Source of the DNA: Glandiceps talaboti
Taxonomy: Eukaryota; Hemichordata; Enteropneusta; Spengelidae
Direction: 5' to 3'
Assembly (NCBI RefSeq): GCF_964340395.1
Contig: NC_135558.1
Coordinates: 3,822,501 to 3,886,500 of the forward strand
DNA length: 64,000 bases
Shown here: positions 37,170 through 50,187 of the stretch, piece after piece
Position numbering within the stretch: position 1 is the stretch's first letter
Layout of the letters: each line of letters begins with the position of its first letter
Notes under the pieces: model-generated
Databases searched by the model: none
What the model was told of the DNA's origin: nothing
What the model saw: the letters and a program-made list of their open reading frames with translations, nothing else
Position numbers and translations under genes: made by a program

Positions 37170-38225
37170 ATATACACATACATGTGTATTATATCCATGT
37201 GGATTGATTCACAGAAAATAGTTGTCCCAATTTTATGTTTTGATTTCTTACCAAGTAACAGTTTCTTATAAGTGAATGCCAGGTCAATTTGTAATACAGG
37301 TAAAATTTGGTTGATATGGCCACACTGTATACTATAGTGAGAAATCTCCAGATGTTATATCATTTGATTTATTTAATTAGTGGTAATAGCATCTTTGACA
37401 AGCAAACTGCAAACACCTCCTTTATACAGAAAAATAAAAAAGTCTTTTGTCCCCAAATCAATTGAAGAAAATGCCGATAAAGTTTGACAAAAGAAGAAAG
37501 AAATTTCCTGTGAAAAAACAGTGTTTGATATAGCAAAGATGTTGAAGAATCAATAGAAACTCACTACTTATTTCTCGACATACAACATCTATGGTTGACC
37601 TGCAGGCTAGAAAACAGACATTTGTCAATCTAACAGTTCTTAGTAAAGCTCGTTAAAACGCTATCCCTAATTAGCAAGGCTGTTTAATACAATGAAATTG
37701 TGGCAAAGTGTTAATTAAAGGATAGATAATTGGCAGAGATATAGGGTAATAGCAGATGACCAAAGACATCTGGTAATTGATTTTTAAGACTTGTGGCCAA
37801 GTGCACAGATGCAGTGTAGAGGATTAATCCCCCAATCGTTTGACAGTGGGTGGATCATGACCTAAACAATGTAATATGTGTTGGCTGTAAAAGGATTAGA
37901 ATTAAGAATTCACACCTTTCTGTTTACAATTCTTTATTTGTGTGTTTTGTTCTCTCTAATGGCTTTTTTGTCAGTTGTGTTATTTGTAACTGCTTACATT
38001 AGTCATGTTTTTAATCATCTTTATTGTCAGTGTCGTAGTCTCTGTCTTCAATTTCAATAGAAATCGTGATTTAGCCCAACTGTTTATTAGTTGACTGGAG
38101 TATTGCTAAACACGGCCCCCCTGAATGCAGACAATCAATTCTGCTGTGGAGGTCTCATCAATGTTGCCGTAGCTATTTCCACCTATGCTATGCAATGTGT
38201 ACAGTGTATTGTCATTATATGGAAA
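37170..38225. other. Intron sequence, nothing recognised
   Basis: No exon, RNA gene or repeat noticed between the AG tract and the 43-base array. Confidence 0.45.
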
Positions 38226-38249
38226 CTATTCTTATTGAACTTGAGACTT

Positions 38250-38640
38250 GATTGGTCAAATAAAATGGTTTGCTGTGGTGTAAAAGTTCATTGGTCGAAT
38301 TGAAATGAAATGAATAAGAAATGTAAGCCTTGATTGGTCAAATTGAATAAAAAGAAATGATGTGTTGTAGGAGTTGATTGGTCAAATGAAATGAAGTAAC
38401 GGAAGTATTGATTGGACTAATGACATGAAATGAATGATGTAAGGTAAGAGGTGATTGGTCAAATTACATGAAATGAATGATGTAAGGTAAGAGGTGATTG
38501 GTCAAATTACATGAAATGAATGATGTAAGGTAAGAGGTGATTGGTCAAATTACATGAAATGAATGATGTAAGGTAAGAGGTGATTGGTCAAATGAAATTA
38601 AAAGAATGGTATAAGATAGCAGTTGATTGGTTGGTTGAAT
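38250..38640. repeat. 43-base tandem array with GATTGGTCAAAT in each unit
   Basis: GATTGGTC or a close variant occurs at 38250, 38289, 38332, 38376, 38409, 38453, 38496, 38539, 38582 and 38623. The four central copies are spaced at exactly 43 bases and are nearly identical; outer copies are diverged. Each carries ATTGG, the reverse of the CCAAT box. Whether NF-Y binds is unknown. Confidence 0.93.
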
Positions 38641-38763
38641 AAAATGTCATTACATATTTGTTAGAATTGAGTGGATAAAAAGACACAGGTAAATTTACCT
38701 CAATAGTAATGAAGCGATATTAAGAAGTACGGGTCAGAATCTGTGAGAAGTCAAACCAGGACA

Positions 38764-38772
38764 TCTTTACCT
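38764..38772 (+). repeat. Left target-site duplication of the 147-base MITE
   Basis: TCTTTACCT, identical to 38920-38928. Confidence 0.82.
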
Positions 38773-38919
38773 CAATCTGATTAAAATCTGATGTTAGATA
38801 GGCTAAAAGAAAGGCGTTCGCCCAGGAAAAAAAAAACTCACGTAAAAGACGCAATAACGATGGAATAAAGGTAAATACAGGAAAACCAGCCTATCTAACA
38901 TCAGATTTTAATCAGATTG
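38773..38919. mobile_element. 147-base MITE with perfect 32-base inverted repeats and 9-base TSD
   Basis: The left end CAATCTGATTAAAATCTGAT...AGGCT (38773-38804) is the exact reverse complement of the right end (38888-38919). TCTTTACCT flanks it at 38764-38772 and 38920-38928. The interior is 83 bases, has no coding capacity and includes an A10-type run. The 8-10-base TSD fits hAT- or Mutator-like mobilisation; the terminal sequence does not let me choose. Perfect arms suggest a young copy or strong constraint. Confidence 0.9.
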
Positions 38920-38928
38920 TCTTTACCT
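38920..38928 (+). repeat. Right target-site duplication of the 147-base MITE
   Basis: TCTTTACCT, identical to 38764-38772. Confidence 0.82.
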
Positions 38929-39509
38929 ATAACTTTATGAAGTAAAACTAATGATTATTTTGAACTCCCCAATCCAGGATTGGCCTGTAACTTTAATCAG
39001 GTTAGCTAGTAGATATTATATCAATGGTTATATTTGAATAATGATTTCAATTAATAAAACGGTGCAATCTCAGAAAGAAACTTTTGATAAACAAACATCC
39101 AATATTGCTTGACAGTCAGACAGAGCTGAAGTCAGGATAGTATTGGGAATAATCACAAATTGTTACGTTTATAAATTATATTTTGTCAGCACTAGCCTCG
39201 AATTCAGTCATGGCGGTATTTTAAGTTGTTCTCTCACTATATTCATACTACCCATGACAAAACTGAAATAGCATTTGATAAGTAATCATGATTTCATAAG
39301 TCATGTCAACACCAATTATAGTGATATAATAAACACTTTTATTAAAATTATGATAAATCATCTCACCCTAGGCCGATTTTTGAAAAGTTGCTTTTTTTTT
39401 CATTTTCAGATAATTTGTTATTTTGTTACTAATTCTGTTATTGTTAGTTTTCTTATTGTTGTTTTTACCATGCTATACCCACCTCAAGTATAGTTGTGTA
39501 ATAAAAGTT

Positions 39510-39540
39510 ACATAATATAATATAATATAATATAATATAG
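39510..39540. repeat. (ATAAT)n short microsatellite
   Basis: ATAATATAATATAATATAAT-type pentanucleotide repeats. Confidence 0.85.
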
Positions 39541-39692
39541 CAAAGTTTTTCTATAGGGCTGTAAGCAGGTATGTATGTTCTTGTGGCTTGACTTCTACCT
39601 AACCTCATGGTTCTCCTTTGAGTTTGTAAGTATAATTGTGTAGATCTTGCAGTAACTCAAATTGGTGAGATTTTCTTGTCTGTGTCCAGTTT

Positions 39693-39827
<135 letters not shown>

Positions 39828-40377
39828 AAAGAACTAAAAACATTTTCATACTCATAGCATGACAGTATTCAGCTGTGTAGAATGCTTGCTTCGTGTAAAA
39901 AACATTACAGTGTACGTCCCATGATACCAGCACACACACTGCCGTCCATACAGATGTGAATACACATAAAAATGTGCTTTCAGCTTGGTTGACTTAATGG
40001 ACACTACCATGAATATTTAATGATCCATTCTAGAAAATATTTTATCCTCTATGGACTGAGAGTGCTTTTTCACACTTACAATATTAATACCTGTAATGTT
40101 TACATCTTTTAGCAGGGTCAGATTTACTAATATCCGCATCACTCCCTGATGACTGCCCTATGTGTCTGCCCACAATTTATCAAACTGTAAGTGAAATAGA
40201 GACACAAATAGAAAGATGTTAAAGTCTTCAAGTTGTTTGCAACTTGGCTAGGTGTGTTTACACCCATATATGAAAAGAAAGAGTATGTGAGATATTCACC
40301 AAATCTATAGCAATTTTTATATAGACTAAAGTTTGACAATTACAATTGTTTCTGAAATCTTTACATACATTCATACT

Positions 40378-40378
<1 letters not shown>

Positions 40379-40422
<44 letters not shown>

Positions 40423-40437
40423 GTGTGTGTGTGTGTA

Positions 40438-40472
<35 letters not shown>

Positions 40473-40525
40473 ATGAATGAATGAATGAATGAATGAATGA
40501 ATGAATGAATGAATGAATGAATGAA
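40379..40525. repeat. (GT)n/(GTAT)n/(GAAT)n compound microsatellite
   Basis: GT runs alternate with GTAT blocks to about 40474, then about 12 GAAT (TGAA) units to 40525. Confidence 0.95.
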
Positions 40526-40529
40526 AAAG

Positions 40530-41680
40530 ATATAAAAAAGTGAAAAACAGAAGATAAATCCATTCATCATCAGTAATAGCTTTTTACAAGAATTCCGAGT
40601 GGTGTGTGGTCAGATTGCTATAATTGTGATTTTGACTGAGTTTAGGGCAATTACACCACAAATGTAGGTATATCCATATATTTTATCTTCCTCCATTCAT
40701 GTCAGTTTATTCCTTAATGTCAGTAAGTACTACAACTTTTACAAGACAGTAAATTGAACTATGAAGGTTGATGATTCAATTCTCGTTACCTGAAATAGAA
40801 ATTTATTCCCTATAGAGTTGGAGAAGTAACAATAATTTGAATTCTTTGTCATGACTTCCGTTCCAAAAGAGCTTGCAACAGTGATCCTAGTAGCCAAACC
40901 ATGAATACTGCCAGAATACATATGGTGTAATGTGCAGATACAATACATTGGAGTTCATGACACATGCCATACAAAATGAGTGATAATACATAGTCGTAAA
41001 GTGTGGGGTAACATTTCTAGAGACAACGCCTAAAGAATGATAGCTAGGTCATAAAACCACCAGACTTGTAGTCAGATAAAAACTTGTCAACTCTTTACAG
41101 CCATAAATCTCCCCTGGGACTACACTGTTAAAGTTTATGAAAATGTTTGGGATATTTCCATTCCGATTCAATGCACATTAAACTTTAAGACATCACCAGA
41201 TAGTTGTACTAAACCCAGAGGCTGTTGTCCAAGTACAGCAAATATCCACACAAAACTGGTTAATGGAGTACTTTTAGTATCTAGTCTTCTACTTAGCCAG
41301 GGAAGCAGTTGTAATTTGCAATTTCAGAAGCCACAAAATATTACATCGCGTTAAATTGGGATGATAGTGTTCTTGGAGCAATGTTATTACTGTAATAGCT
41401 ATGTATATAAGGAATATCATTAGTTGAGTCAATATTCCTTAGCTCCTTATAAGTTAAAAGCAGTTTTAATAATTTATCACTTTCACCAAATTTCATCAAG
41501 ACAAGAGTTGAACTTGAACCTTGGAAATGGCAAATGTTATATAGATCAGAATAGTGAGTATTGAGTATTGAATGAGGTGTGGTTGTTGAACACTGAAAAT
41601 TTAGAGAGGTTGGATAAAGAGAATGAGAAGAGCTAGAAAAGGAAAAGACAGGCAGACGGACTGACAACAGCAACAGAATA
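40530..41680. other. AT-rich intron sequence, nothing recognised
   Basis: No exon or repeat family noticed. Confidence 0.45.
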
Positions 41681-41681
41681 T

Positions 41682-41901
<220 letters not shown>

Positions 41902-42295
41902 TAACAACTGACAAACAGTAAGAGAGAGCAATACAAGGCAAGAAAATAAACAAGGGAATGACAGATGAAAAGTGACAGTGCGAGACAGAGACAGAGTAAC
42001 ATGCAAACAGAGAGATAGAGATTATCAAGGGGAATGGTGGTAAGGAATATTTGTAATACTGTACTTTACACATTCAATTCATGTCTTTGCCAAATGAGAT
42101 GATAAAGATCTGTGGCAAATTAGATAACAAGACAGAATCCAATCACTCAAACTCTTCCTCATTTCTTCCTCTTAATCCCAAGATAAAGGATTATGACTGG
42201 GAAAAGACGGCTGTGAAAGAACTTGTTGTTTCTCGTAAGAACCAAATTTAATTTACCTGCATGCATTGCTGTACCAAGATTGTTCTCTTTCAGAT

Positions 42296-42308
42296 TGACC
42301 TTTGACCT
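42296..42308 (-). promoter_or_regulatory. Candidate DR1 nuclear-receptor element
   Basis: TGACCTTTGACCT is two perfect half-sites spaced by one base (AGGTCAAAGGTCA on the minus strand), the RXR/HNF4-type DR1. It is a sequence match only, inside the intron. Confidence 0.35.
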
Positions 42309-42584
42309 ATCTAGGACATTATCTCAGTCGCTAAAATTTGATAATTGGCATTTTCATGAAAATTTGATATCTTTTAGATAACATTTAGATGGATTAGTGA
42401 TATTTGACTTATTCCAGTCCATATAACATAGGATGGGATAGAAAATTCAAAACAAATCGAAATTGTTTCAAAATAGATTGGTTGAAAAGTCAATACATGT
42501 ATGAGTGAGTAATCAGTAAAAGTGAAAAACAAGAAATGGTAGACTAAAAGAAATTGTCTGTGAGATACAAAATGTACAATAGTC

Positions 42585-42800
42585 GAGTCCCCACCTGAAG
42601 CAATTTAGTTATTGCTTCAAAATTAGTTTCTGTCCCCACGAGAAAACAGAACGATGGATTTGAATTGATTTACTTTGCATTGTGTTTGAACAGATTTACT
42701 TAGAATTGGTTTGAAACCACCCCTTTCGACCAGTTTTAGTACATATTGATTCAATTTCGAACTGATTCAAAATCCAGATGAGGACAGGTCTAATGTTATT
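42585..42800. repeat. Interspersed repeat, copy 2 (GGTTTGAAAC family)
   Basis: Shares TGTCCCCAC, GGTTTGAAACCA, CGAACTGATTCAAAA and GAGGACAGG, in order, with 23900-24160. Confidence 0.5.
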
Positions 42801-42809
42801 CAGTGCTGT

Positions 42810-45800
42810 GTTAAAAAACATTGCCTACTCTAAATCTGACAGTAGCTGTGTTAAAAATTTGTACAGTGTCATGTACTAAATCTGTAGAATCATTAGTTGA
42901 TTTTGACATTACAGAAATTCACATAGCGTAACAGAAACATGAAATCAAAACTGTGAAAATGTGTGCATGGGGGTTTACAAACAATTAGCATCCATGCACA
43001 CAAAGAACACTACCATAGTTGTCTTTGAGGAATCTTCATTTCACAGGAAAACCTTCCAAAATACATGATTCTTGTATATTTCCTTCAATTTTCGGAATCA
43101 TTTGCTCAACATTCCCTGCTACCCCTTGAGAGGCTCGCTTTCTCACACCAGAAGAAAAGTTTGATCATCAGTTACAACTAGAAAAAAACATGAATAAGGA
43201 ATAAGTTTTGGTAATTCTTTAAGTTTTGGTAAGAAAGAAAACTATTGAATGATAAAAATTACTTTCCCAACAAAGGTATTAATATAATTTCCAGTACATT
43301 AATGTGTTTTGAAATTTGAACACAAAATCTTGTATCCATGAAATAATTTTCAACAAAAGCAGAATTGTGGAGACAGATGTGATTTTAGCACATCATTAAT
43401 TTTGTACTGTATAGCCAAGCGTTCTAATACAATCTACAAAACTTTCTCATTTTTCATCCTACCACTGTATCTGCAGATGCATAAAATATAAGGCAAACAA
43501 AATAAATATGCAGTGTGGACTGACAAATTCACTCCTCATTAATGTTTACTGAAGGATTTACTACACAGGTAACGTAGTAAACACTGACTGAACATGAATG
43601 ATTGCCGTAATGTGTATTCGAACACTTCATCCATGAAACACTTTTACTCTGAGAGATCAGAATTATGGAGGTTAGTACCATCACATCATTTATTTTAATC
43701 TTCTTTATCATGAATTTTCACTTATTTATCAAAGATAAATCCCTAAGTTTCGTATAATTTAATGTATTTGATGTATTAATGATAAAATTTACAGTGTTTG
43801 CGTTCCACAAGGTTCCATCTCTAAATCTGGTTAAGAAAGATTGATCGGCCATTGGATGGTACTCATGCATCATTTTTTGACAGTGTCAGTAGTTTGTGCC
43901 AGTTTTACAATCACAATCCAATTCCAACATTTTTGTAAGTTTTCACGCCATAAATACCAATCATACTGAATTGCCTTGGATGCCTTACCACTTAACATTT
44001 ACTACATGTAGCCCTATAAATTGGCCAAAAGTAATTGCTACAAACCTAATAAAAAGGTAAAAAAAATTATCCATAAGATTGACGGGATGGAATTGACCTA
44101 ACCTTGTATTACTATAGCAGCTGCCTTGCTGTTGGCAATAAGTTGGCAAACCAGTACATTTAGGTATTCATGTAGTCACTACAACAACAAATTATCCAGT
44201 GTCAGTGTTATGTCCTTTCTAAAACGTCAGCATCGAAATGAAAATAAGCAGATTTGGGATGGGCCAGACACTTCATATGAAATTTAGACTGCAACAATTT
44301 AAAATCAAAGAATTTATCAGCTTTTTTTTGTAATTTTTGAAGTATAAAAATTGTTATAGCTATCAATAGATATCATTACATATCATGTACCAGTAATTAT
44401 TCACACTGATGTGTGCACGTAATAGTGCAGTTAATACCATAAACATTATTGCATACCTGCATGCAAATGATATGCAAATGAGAACACGGTCATTCCTTTC
44501 ACATGAAATGAATTCATCATACAGTATGATTTTTCCAAAAATTTGCTGTTTCAGAAACACATATCTAATAATAATAACAGAACCCCATGTCATGTGAGTT
44601 CCGGTGTGGGTGCTCAGGAATATTTGTACTTGTGCTTGCAAAGTTGCAGTGTTTTCTGTTGTGAGGAAACAACCACAGAGAACACTGCAAGTGCTTGTGC
44701 AAATACTCTGAGTATGCTACACTTGCACCCATGCATCATGGAGTTCTATCATATTCCTGAAGATTTAATAAATGTGGGATTAGTATCACTTTTTCATTTT
44801 GATAAGAGAATTTTTAACTATGTTAAGTGTTTTCAATTGTCCGGGCTGTATTCTCTACAAAATAAACTGAGCATAACTTCCCTAATGTCTGTGTTTAATA
44901 ATGTGCCTAGAAAAATTCTGTTAGTTGTTGTTTTTTATGTTTATTCCTGGAGTATCCAAACCTTAATTGTCATTTCGCTGAGCTTGTGAAATCATACTCT
45001 AGATGTTACCAAGGTTACACTCTGTAAAATTCATATAATTAATAGACTTTAATGAGACAATGGGAACTAGAGGAATATTACATGTGACCAATTATTTTGA
45101 AAAATTCACAAAAGACATGTACCATGTAAATGTAGTTTAAGTTGAAAAAGTTTGAGTCAAAAGTTTAGTCGTGAAAATCCCACTTTGACATGAAAATTGA
45201 CTGAGAGTATAATAAACCATGTTTAGATTGGGAATGTCCCACTGTGCTTTAAGACATCCTATGCCTGGTTTTACCTACATCCTATATGCCAGCAGATTTT
45301 AACTAACATCCCCTTTATAGATGGTTAGAATGCTTTCAGTATTTTACTTAATATAAGTGTTTGACAGAAAATGACTGCCAATTCTTTCTGGGTTTTAAAT
45401 CTACCCACTGTGTCAGGTGACATCATTGGCATGGCAACATCATGTGATCTGCATATTAATGAATGTGTGTTGGTAGACATGATCAGCCTATCACAAATGG
45501 ATAGATTATATGATGGCCAGACCGGTATCTTAGTGTTGGACAAATCTAAAGTGAGGATGAATTGCCACTCTGTACAATCGTAACGTTAATTTCAGGCTTG
45601 AATACAAAACCATCAGCATAAGTTTCAGCGGCTATGGAGGGAATGTTTTAGTCAAAATCCATCAGTGCGATGCGAAGAATCTGTCCTCTTCCCAAAATGG
45701 ATGGGTCTTGTACTTACATACAGTTATATAGCTATGCCATGATAGATATGTGATAAGGAAAAGTGTTCTATAGTTTTCCCAACAGGATGTTGTTCTATCT

Positions 45801-46700
45801 AACTTCGTTGATTATTCAGTAGGGCGATTCACAAAAAAACAATCTGCCATGTCATCAGTGTCCTCGCTAAATCTCTTTTCCAACATCAAAATTTATTGAC
45901 GTTAGATAAACTTAAATGTGTCCCATGGTCCAAAACTAGTTTACAATGTGCTGAAGGCCAGTTGCACGTAAAATCTACCATTACCTGAATGGTCTACTCT
46001 CTGAATGACAAAATATTGATTCTAACAAGGACTTCTAAAGCACTACATTTCTGATAACTGTAGCTACAAAAAATGTACAAAGCCTTGAATTACCTTTACC
46101 AGGAGGACCTAAAGATTTCAATTGAAAATTGAGTAAAAGCCACTTTACCTATTGTACATGCTTTTTCCTCTCAAGTTCCCTCATACAAATGTCTTGTGTT
46201 TATACCTCAGACTTGGAGAATAGGGAAGGAAATAGCACTTACTGTTTCAGAAAGCTGTGTAGGAGTTACAGTCTAAAAATAAAATAAAAAATAGTCTGCT
46301 TTCTGCCACTAAGAATGAAATGTGATTTAAAACCTGAATTTAAAAAAAACTAAATTCAAAGATTGATTTTGTATACAAAGATCGAATTAATACTGTTGTA
46401 CAATACAATTGATTTATTTGTAATATGCCTTCCATAAATCTCCATTATCGTGATGTTTGTTCAAATTTCAGTCTGGTAAGGTATGAGTTACAAAGTTGTT
46501 TTGATAGGAAATTGCACTGCCATTACAAGCAATGTTGTCTTGTGCTAGGCATTGATCAGTTCTACAAATTGTAAGGGCAGGATTACAAATGGGCAATATC
46601 TCTGCATTATGCGTCAAGTATGTGAAAGGGTGGCCATGCTAACAAATATATAAGTTTGCCTGCTCTGAAAATTCAGATTTCAACACAAGTTTGATTGTGA
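42810..46700. other. AT-rich intron sequence, nothing recognised
   Basis: It includes the longest non-repetitive open frame of the window (44543-44989, + strand). That frame has no recognisable domain and is treated as chance. No repeat family identified. Confidence 0.45.
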
Positions 46701-46724
46701 TTTTCATAGCATTTTAACTTAATG

Positions 46725-47010
46725 GAAGATGGCCATTTCATTTAAAATATATATATATATATATACTCAAGATCTCTTCACAAAGTTAATTTCAACTTTC
46801 ACGTTGTGCCTTAAGTGAATAGAAAGATGACGAGTCTATCCCAAAATGTATATTATGCTGGCTGTAACACGTGATGGCCACTTCATCTAAGGTCTATGTT
46901 TCGCTCTCAGTATACAACTGTATTCAAGTTGTCTATGTATGAAAATATGGCCATTTCATCTAAATTGTCTTTCAGTTCTGAAATTAAAGATTTTCTACAT
47001 TGCACAAAGT
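46725..47010. repeat. Diverged repeats with TGGCCATTTCATCTAA, and (AT)n
   Basis: GATGGCCATTTCATTTAA (46729), GATGGCCACTTCATCTAA (46873) and TATGGCCATTTCATCTAA (46947), with shared CTTCACAAAGTTAATTTCA and GCACAAAGTTGACTTTCA segments downstream of the outer two. (AT)n lies at 46748-46765. Confidence 0.6.
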
Positions 47011-47210
47011 TGACTTTCAAGTTGCATACTAAAATTATGTGACAGGATTTAAACTATACTCCAAGTTCATGTCAGTCTTATCAAAAACTCACAGTGACTT
47101 CGGTTTTAGTAGCATGTATATATTCAAAATTGATTTAATGATGTCAGTCATTCTCCAAATGTGTGCAAAACATCTTTAAATGCCAGAAGATATGTACATA
47201 CAGATATATA

Positions 47211-47300
47211 AACTCAGAGACTTGTCGAGGTCTCACTACCTGAAGCCTGCTTGAAACAGTGGGCCTAAGATTGTGAGACCACAGTGAGTCTCTGGGCTAG
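47211..47300. mobile_element. Foldback repeat, copy 3
   Basis: Left arm CTCAGAGACTTGTCGAGGTC and TCAC pair imperfectly with right arm GTGAGACCACAGTGAGTCTCTGGG. The terminal core CAGAGACT is shared with the copies near 7.2 and 7.8 kb; the interior is not clearly related, so membership is tentative. Confidence 0.4.
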
Positions 47301-48034
47301 CATGCAGACAGAGACAGAACTGTCCTTAGATTCAGAGTAACACTATATTCACATATAAGTTTGTAGTCGGCTATTTTCATATCATACACTGTGATCAGAT
47401 TCTTTTCAAAAAATAAATTTTCGGAATTGTCATTGTCGATCCTTTTCAGTTGCCAAAGTGAATTATCTGAGTGGAATTCAGCTATATGTACATTGTAGGA
47501 CTTTGAATCAAGGTATTGATAATACAGACTGATGGCAGTCATTGACACGTATTGAACAGAATGCTTGCAGCATTTGGATTACGTGTTAAGAAGCTTTTGC
47601 TACGAGATTGGCAAAGTATCTGAAAATTTAGAACCTTTACTGAAATCCCCATTGGTCTGAGCAGCCATTAGATATTGGTCAGGGAACGCCTTACACTATT
47701 GATTTACTCACAAACTGAAAGGGGATTAATCAAAGATGAACATTCAGGGTGGTATTATTCTGCTCTTAGACAAATTGAGCAGGATAAGCCCTTTTTTACC
47801 CCAACAATGAAAATGGAAAAAAACCAGTCATTAATCAAAGTGCAAACTTAGACTCTTGAAATGGAGAAATAGGCATCGGTTTACTTCAAGCTTTATCAGT
47901 CCCTGCAGCTTTGTCCAACTATCTAGAGAGTAGCGCAGTACGTGTCCGTCAAATCTGTCACTTGGTAACCCTAACAATGTACTCATGGAGACACTGCCAA
48001 TCTCTCTACCTCCAGTAGTATATTTATTTACGCA

Positions 48035-48180
48035 CTAGGGGGTCGATTTCTAGAACACTGCGTGCACATCTAGTATGAAGAATACTAGGGGGTCAAATTC
48101 TAGAAGTCATGTGCATGTCTAAAAGGAGTGCTAGGGGGTCAAATGCTAGAACATCGTGTACACATCCGAAAGAAATACCT
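48035..48180. repeat. ~50-base tandem repeat, 3 copies
   Basis: ACTAGGGGGTCGATTTCTAG (48035), ACTAGGGGGTCAAATTCTAG (48084) and GCTAGGGGGTCAAATGCTAG (48130), each followed by AAC or AAG, a CRTGTRCACATC-like segment and a purine-rich end. Confidence 0.88.
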
Positions 48181-48496
48181 CTGTACAGCACATTTTTTAT
48201 GCGTTTACTCAGTGTGTGGTCCTTTGCACTTTTAAGTCAGTAAGAAAAAAGAACTGTCTGATTGCATCTACCATGATTTGATATTTTGCCATCGGCTATC
48301 TTGTTCATCATAAGTGAATTTTAGCGGTTTTAAAGATTCCTAATCACTGGCATTCAGATTATTACAAAGACACTTATTACCATGCACAAGGTGTGGTTAC
48401 TTAACTAATTTATTTTCTACACTTGATATATGCAAATTTTGTTTTCTTTTCGACCTCTGGTAAATAAATAAATAAAGCTAAGATATTGCCTTTAAA

Positions 48497-48672
48497 CAGA
48501 AAATATGGGTTATATACCCTGGTCCTTCTATGTCACAACAACCCATGTCTATGTCACTGGTTCTGTTGTGATAGAAATATGAGTCAAAATATTCCAAATT
48601 GCCATTTTTCCTGATTTTTCATGCATTATGCTTGAGGAGGTATAATTATATTATTCTTCAATTTTCTTCTGA
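48497..48672 (+). mobile_element. Family-A foldback repeat, 3'-truncated copy
   Basis: ATACCCTGGTCCTTCTATGT, ATGTCTATGTCACTGGTTCT, TATGAGTCAAAATATTCCA and TTATGCTTGAGGAGGTATAA follow the order of the copy at 56090-56455. It stops at TTCTTCAATTTTCTTCT, before the palindromic end. Confidence 0.65.
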
Positions 48673-48699
48673 CATCATTAGTTGTCACATGTCATGATA

Positions 48700-49590
48700 C
48701 AAATTTCCATATGAGACTCTAAAATTAAGAACATTGACATCATAGTTTTAGTATTCAAATGATGTTATGAATATGCAAATCGTCAAGTGTGATTGTTACG
48801 AGAAATGGTAAGTGTAATGACATATTATTGAAATTTCCAGTGTGGGGGGAAACACAGGCATCATTAACTGTGTTATTTTGTATGTAGACAAGAACTCAGC
48901 TGACATTTGTTGAAGAGATATCAGCAATTGAATGTCACTGCAGATGCGTAGGCACAGCATCCCTAAGTTTAGCGACAAATTAGCAATCAGAGATATCCTA
49001 TAAATCTCATTACAGTTGTATGCCATGAGGGTATCATCATCAGATTATCAAAGTAACTTTCTTTAACTCTCTTATCTATTCAAACAGCAGGTGTAGGGTG
49101 GGTGTTGTTTGGGTCCTGAATTGATACGATTACATTTTCAATTCACGATTCAAGTCTTGAAGCATGATAATGGACGTTAGTCATATCATATTACGATATA
49201 CCTACATACATGTTGTAGTTATACAGTCATCTTGCTTCCAGCATAGGTTTGAAAACATGGATAAGAAGCCAGAGGGGAAGCGTGTAAAATTTATGTATTC
49301 AGTAATAACTCTAACAATACTCTAGTATGGGAATCCATTGAAATGGGGCTTTTGGAACTCGGGCTAGAATTTACCCTGTAAATTATTCAGAAATATAGTA
49401 TGTTTCTTCAAATTACCATGATGGCCTGAAGAAAGTTTTCATTTACTTGACAAGATTTTCTGTATAATCTGTTACCAAACCCACTTGAGGATATTATTGA
49501 GACAGTCATTATTGGGTCTTCCTAATCTCCTATGCATAAAGTATGCCCACTAGTACTTGAAGAGTGTTTTTTGTATGTTTAAGAAAGTTA
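48700..49590. other. AT-rich intron sequence, nothing recognised
   Basis: No structure noticed. Confidence 0.4.
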
Positions 49591-49599
49591 CACTAAGCT

Positions 49600-49865
49600 G
49601 ATGTATAAACTTTTATTCTGGGGATTTGATCTCTAAATGGTTTGTCCTAAACTTTCCTCTGATTTTTCAGATACTTTTTGGCAAATCTTTGCATCTTTAT
49701 GTGATGTGTTATGGGAATTAAAAGCAATATCATGACTTATAAACTTGTTTTCTAGAGGTTCGATCTCCGAAAGTTTGTCCGAAAGTTTCTAATTTTACAG
49801 CTACTTTCTGACAAATGTTTGCATTTTGTGTGTGTTGTATTATGGGAATTAAAAAGCAATACTGT
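49600..49865. repeat. ~130-base tandem duplication
   Basis: TATAAACTTTTATTCTGGGG, ATTTGATCTC, TTTGTCCTAAACTTTC and TTATGGGAATTAAAAGCAAT repeat as TATAAACTTGTTTTCTAGAG, GTTCGATCTC, TTTGTCCGAAAGTTTC and TTATGGGAATTAAAAAGCAA about 130 bases later. Confidence 0.85.
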
Positions 49866-50011
49866 ATGTTGCATTTTTAAAAAAGTTGGTGATGTGTTTA
49901 TACTGAATATGAAAGTCATATTCATTCTTGCTAGTCAGAGTATAGGAATGTAAAAAATCAAACAGTGCATGTTGTACCTTTGTCAAAAAGAAATCAGGCA
50001 ATAGTTTCAAC

Positions 50012-50130
50012 TGATGATGGTGGTGGTGGTGGTGGTGGTGGTGGTGGTGGTGTTGTAGGTGGTGATGGTGCTGGTGGTGATGATCATGATGGTGTGGTGG
50101 TGGTGGTGGTGGTGGCGGCGGCAGCGGCGG

Positions 50131-50163
<33 letters not shown>

Positions 50164-50187
50164 TGGTGATGGTGGTGGTGATGGTAA
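50012..50187. repeat. (GGT)n-rich trinucleotide region
   Basis: GGT repeats interrupted by GAT, GCT and GGCGGCGGCAGCGG. G-rich on the + strand; Gly/Val frames and the Pro/His frames opposite are artefacts. Confidence 0.95.

Noticed and set aside
44543-44989. 148-codon + strand open frame, the longest non-repetitive one
   Set aside because: No recognisable domain or conserved motif, no splice-site context, and composition like the surrounding intron. A frame of this length is possible by chance in 64 kb read six ways.
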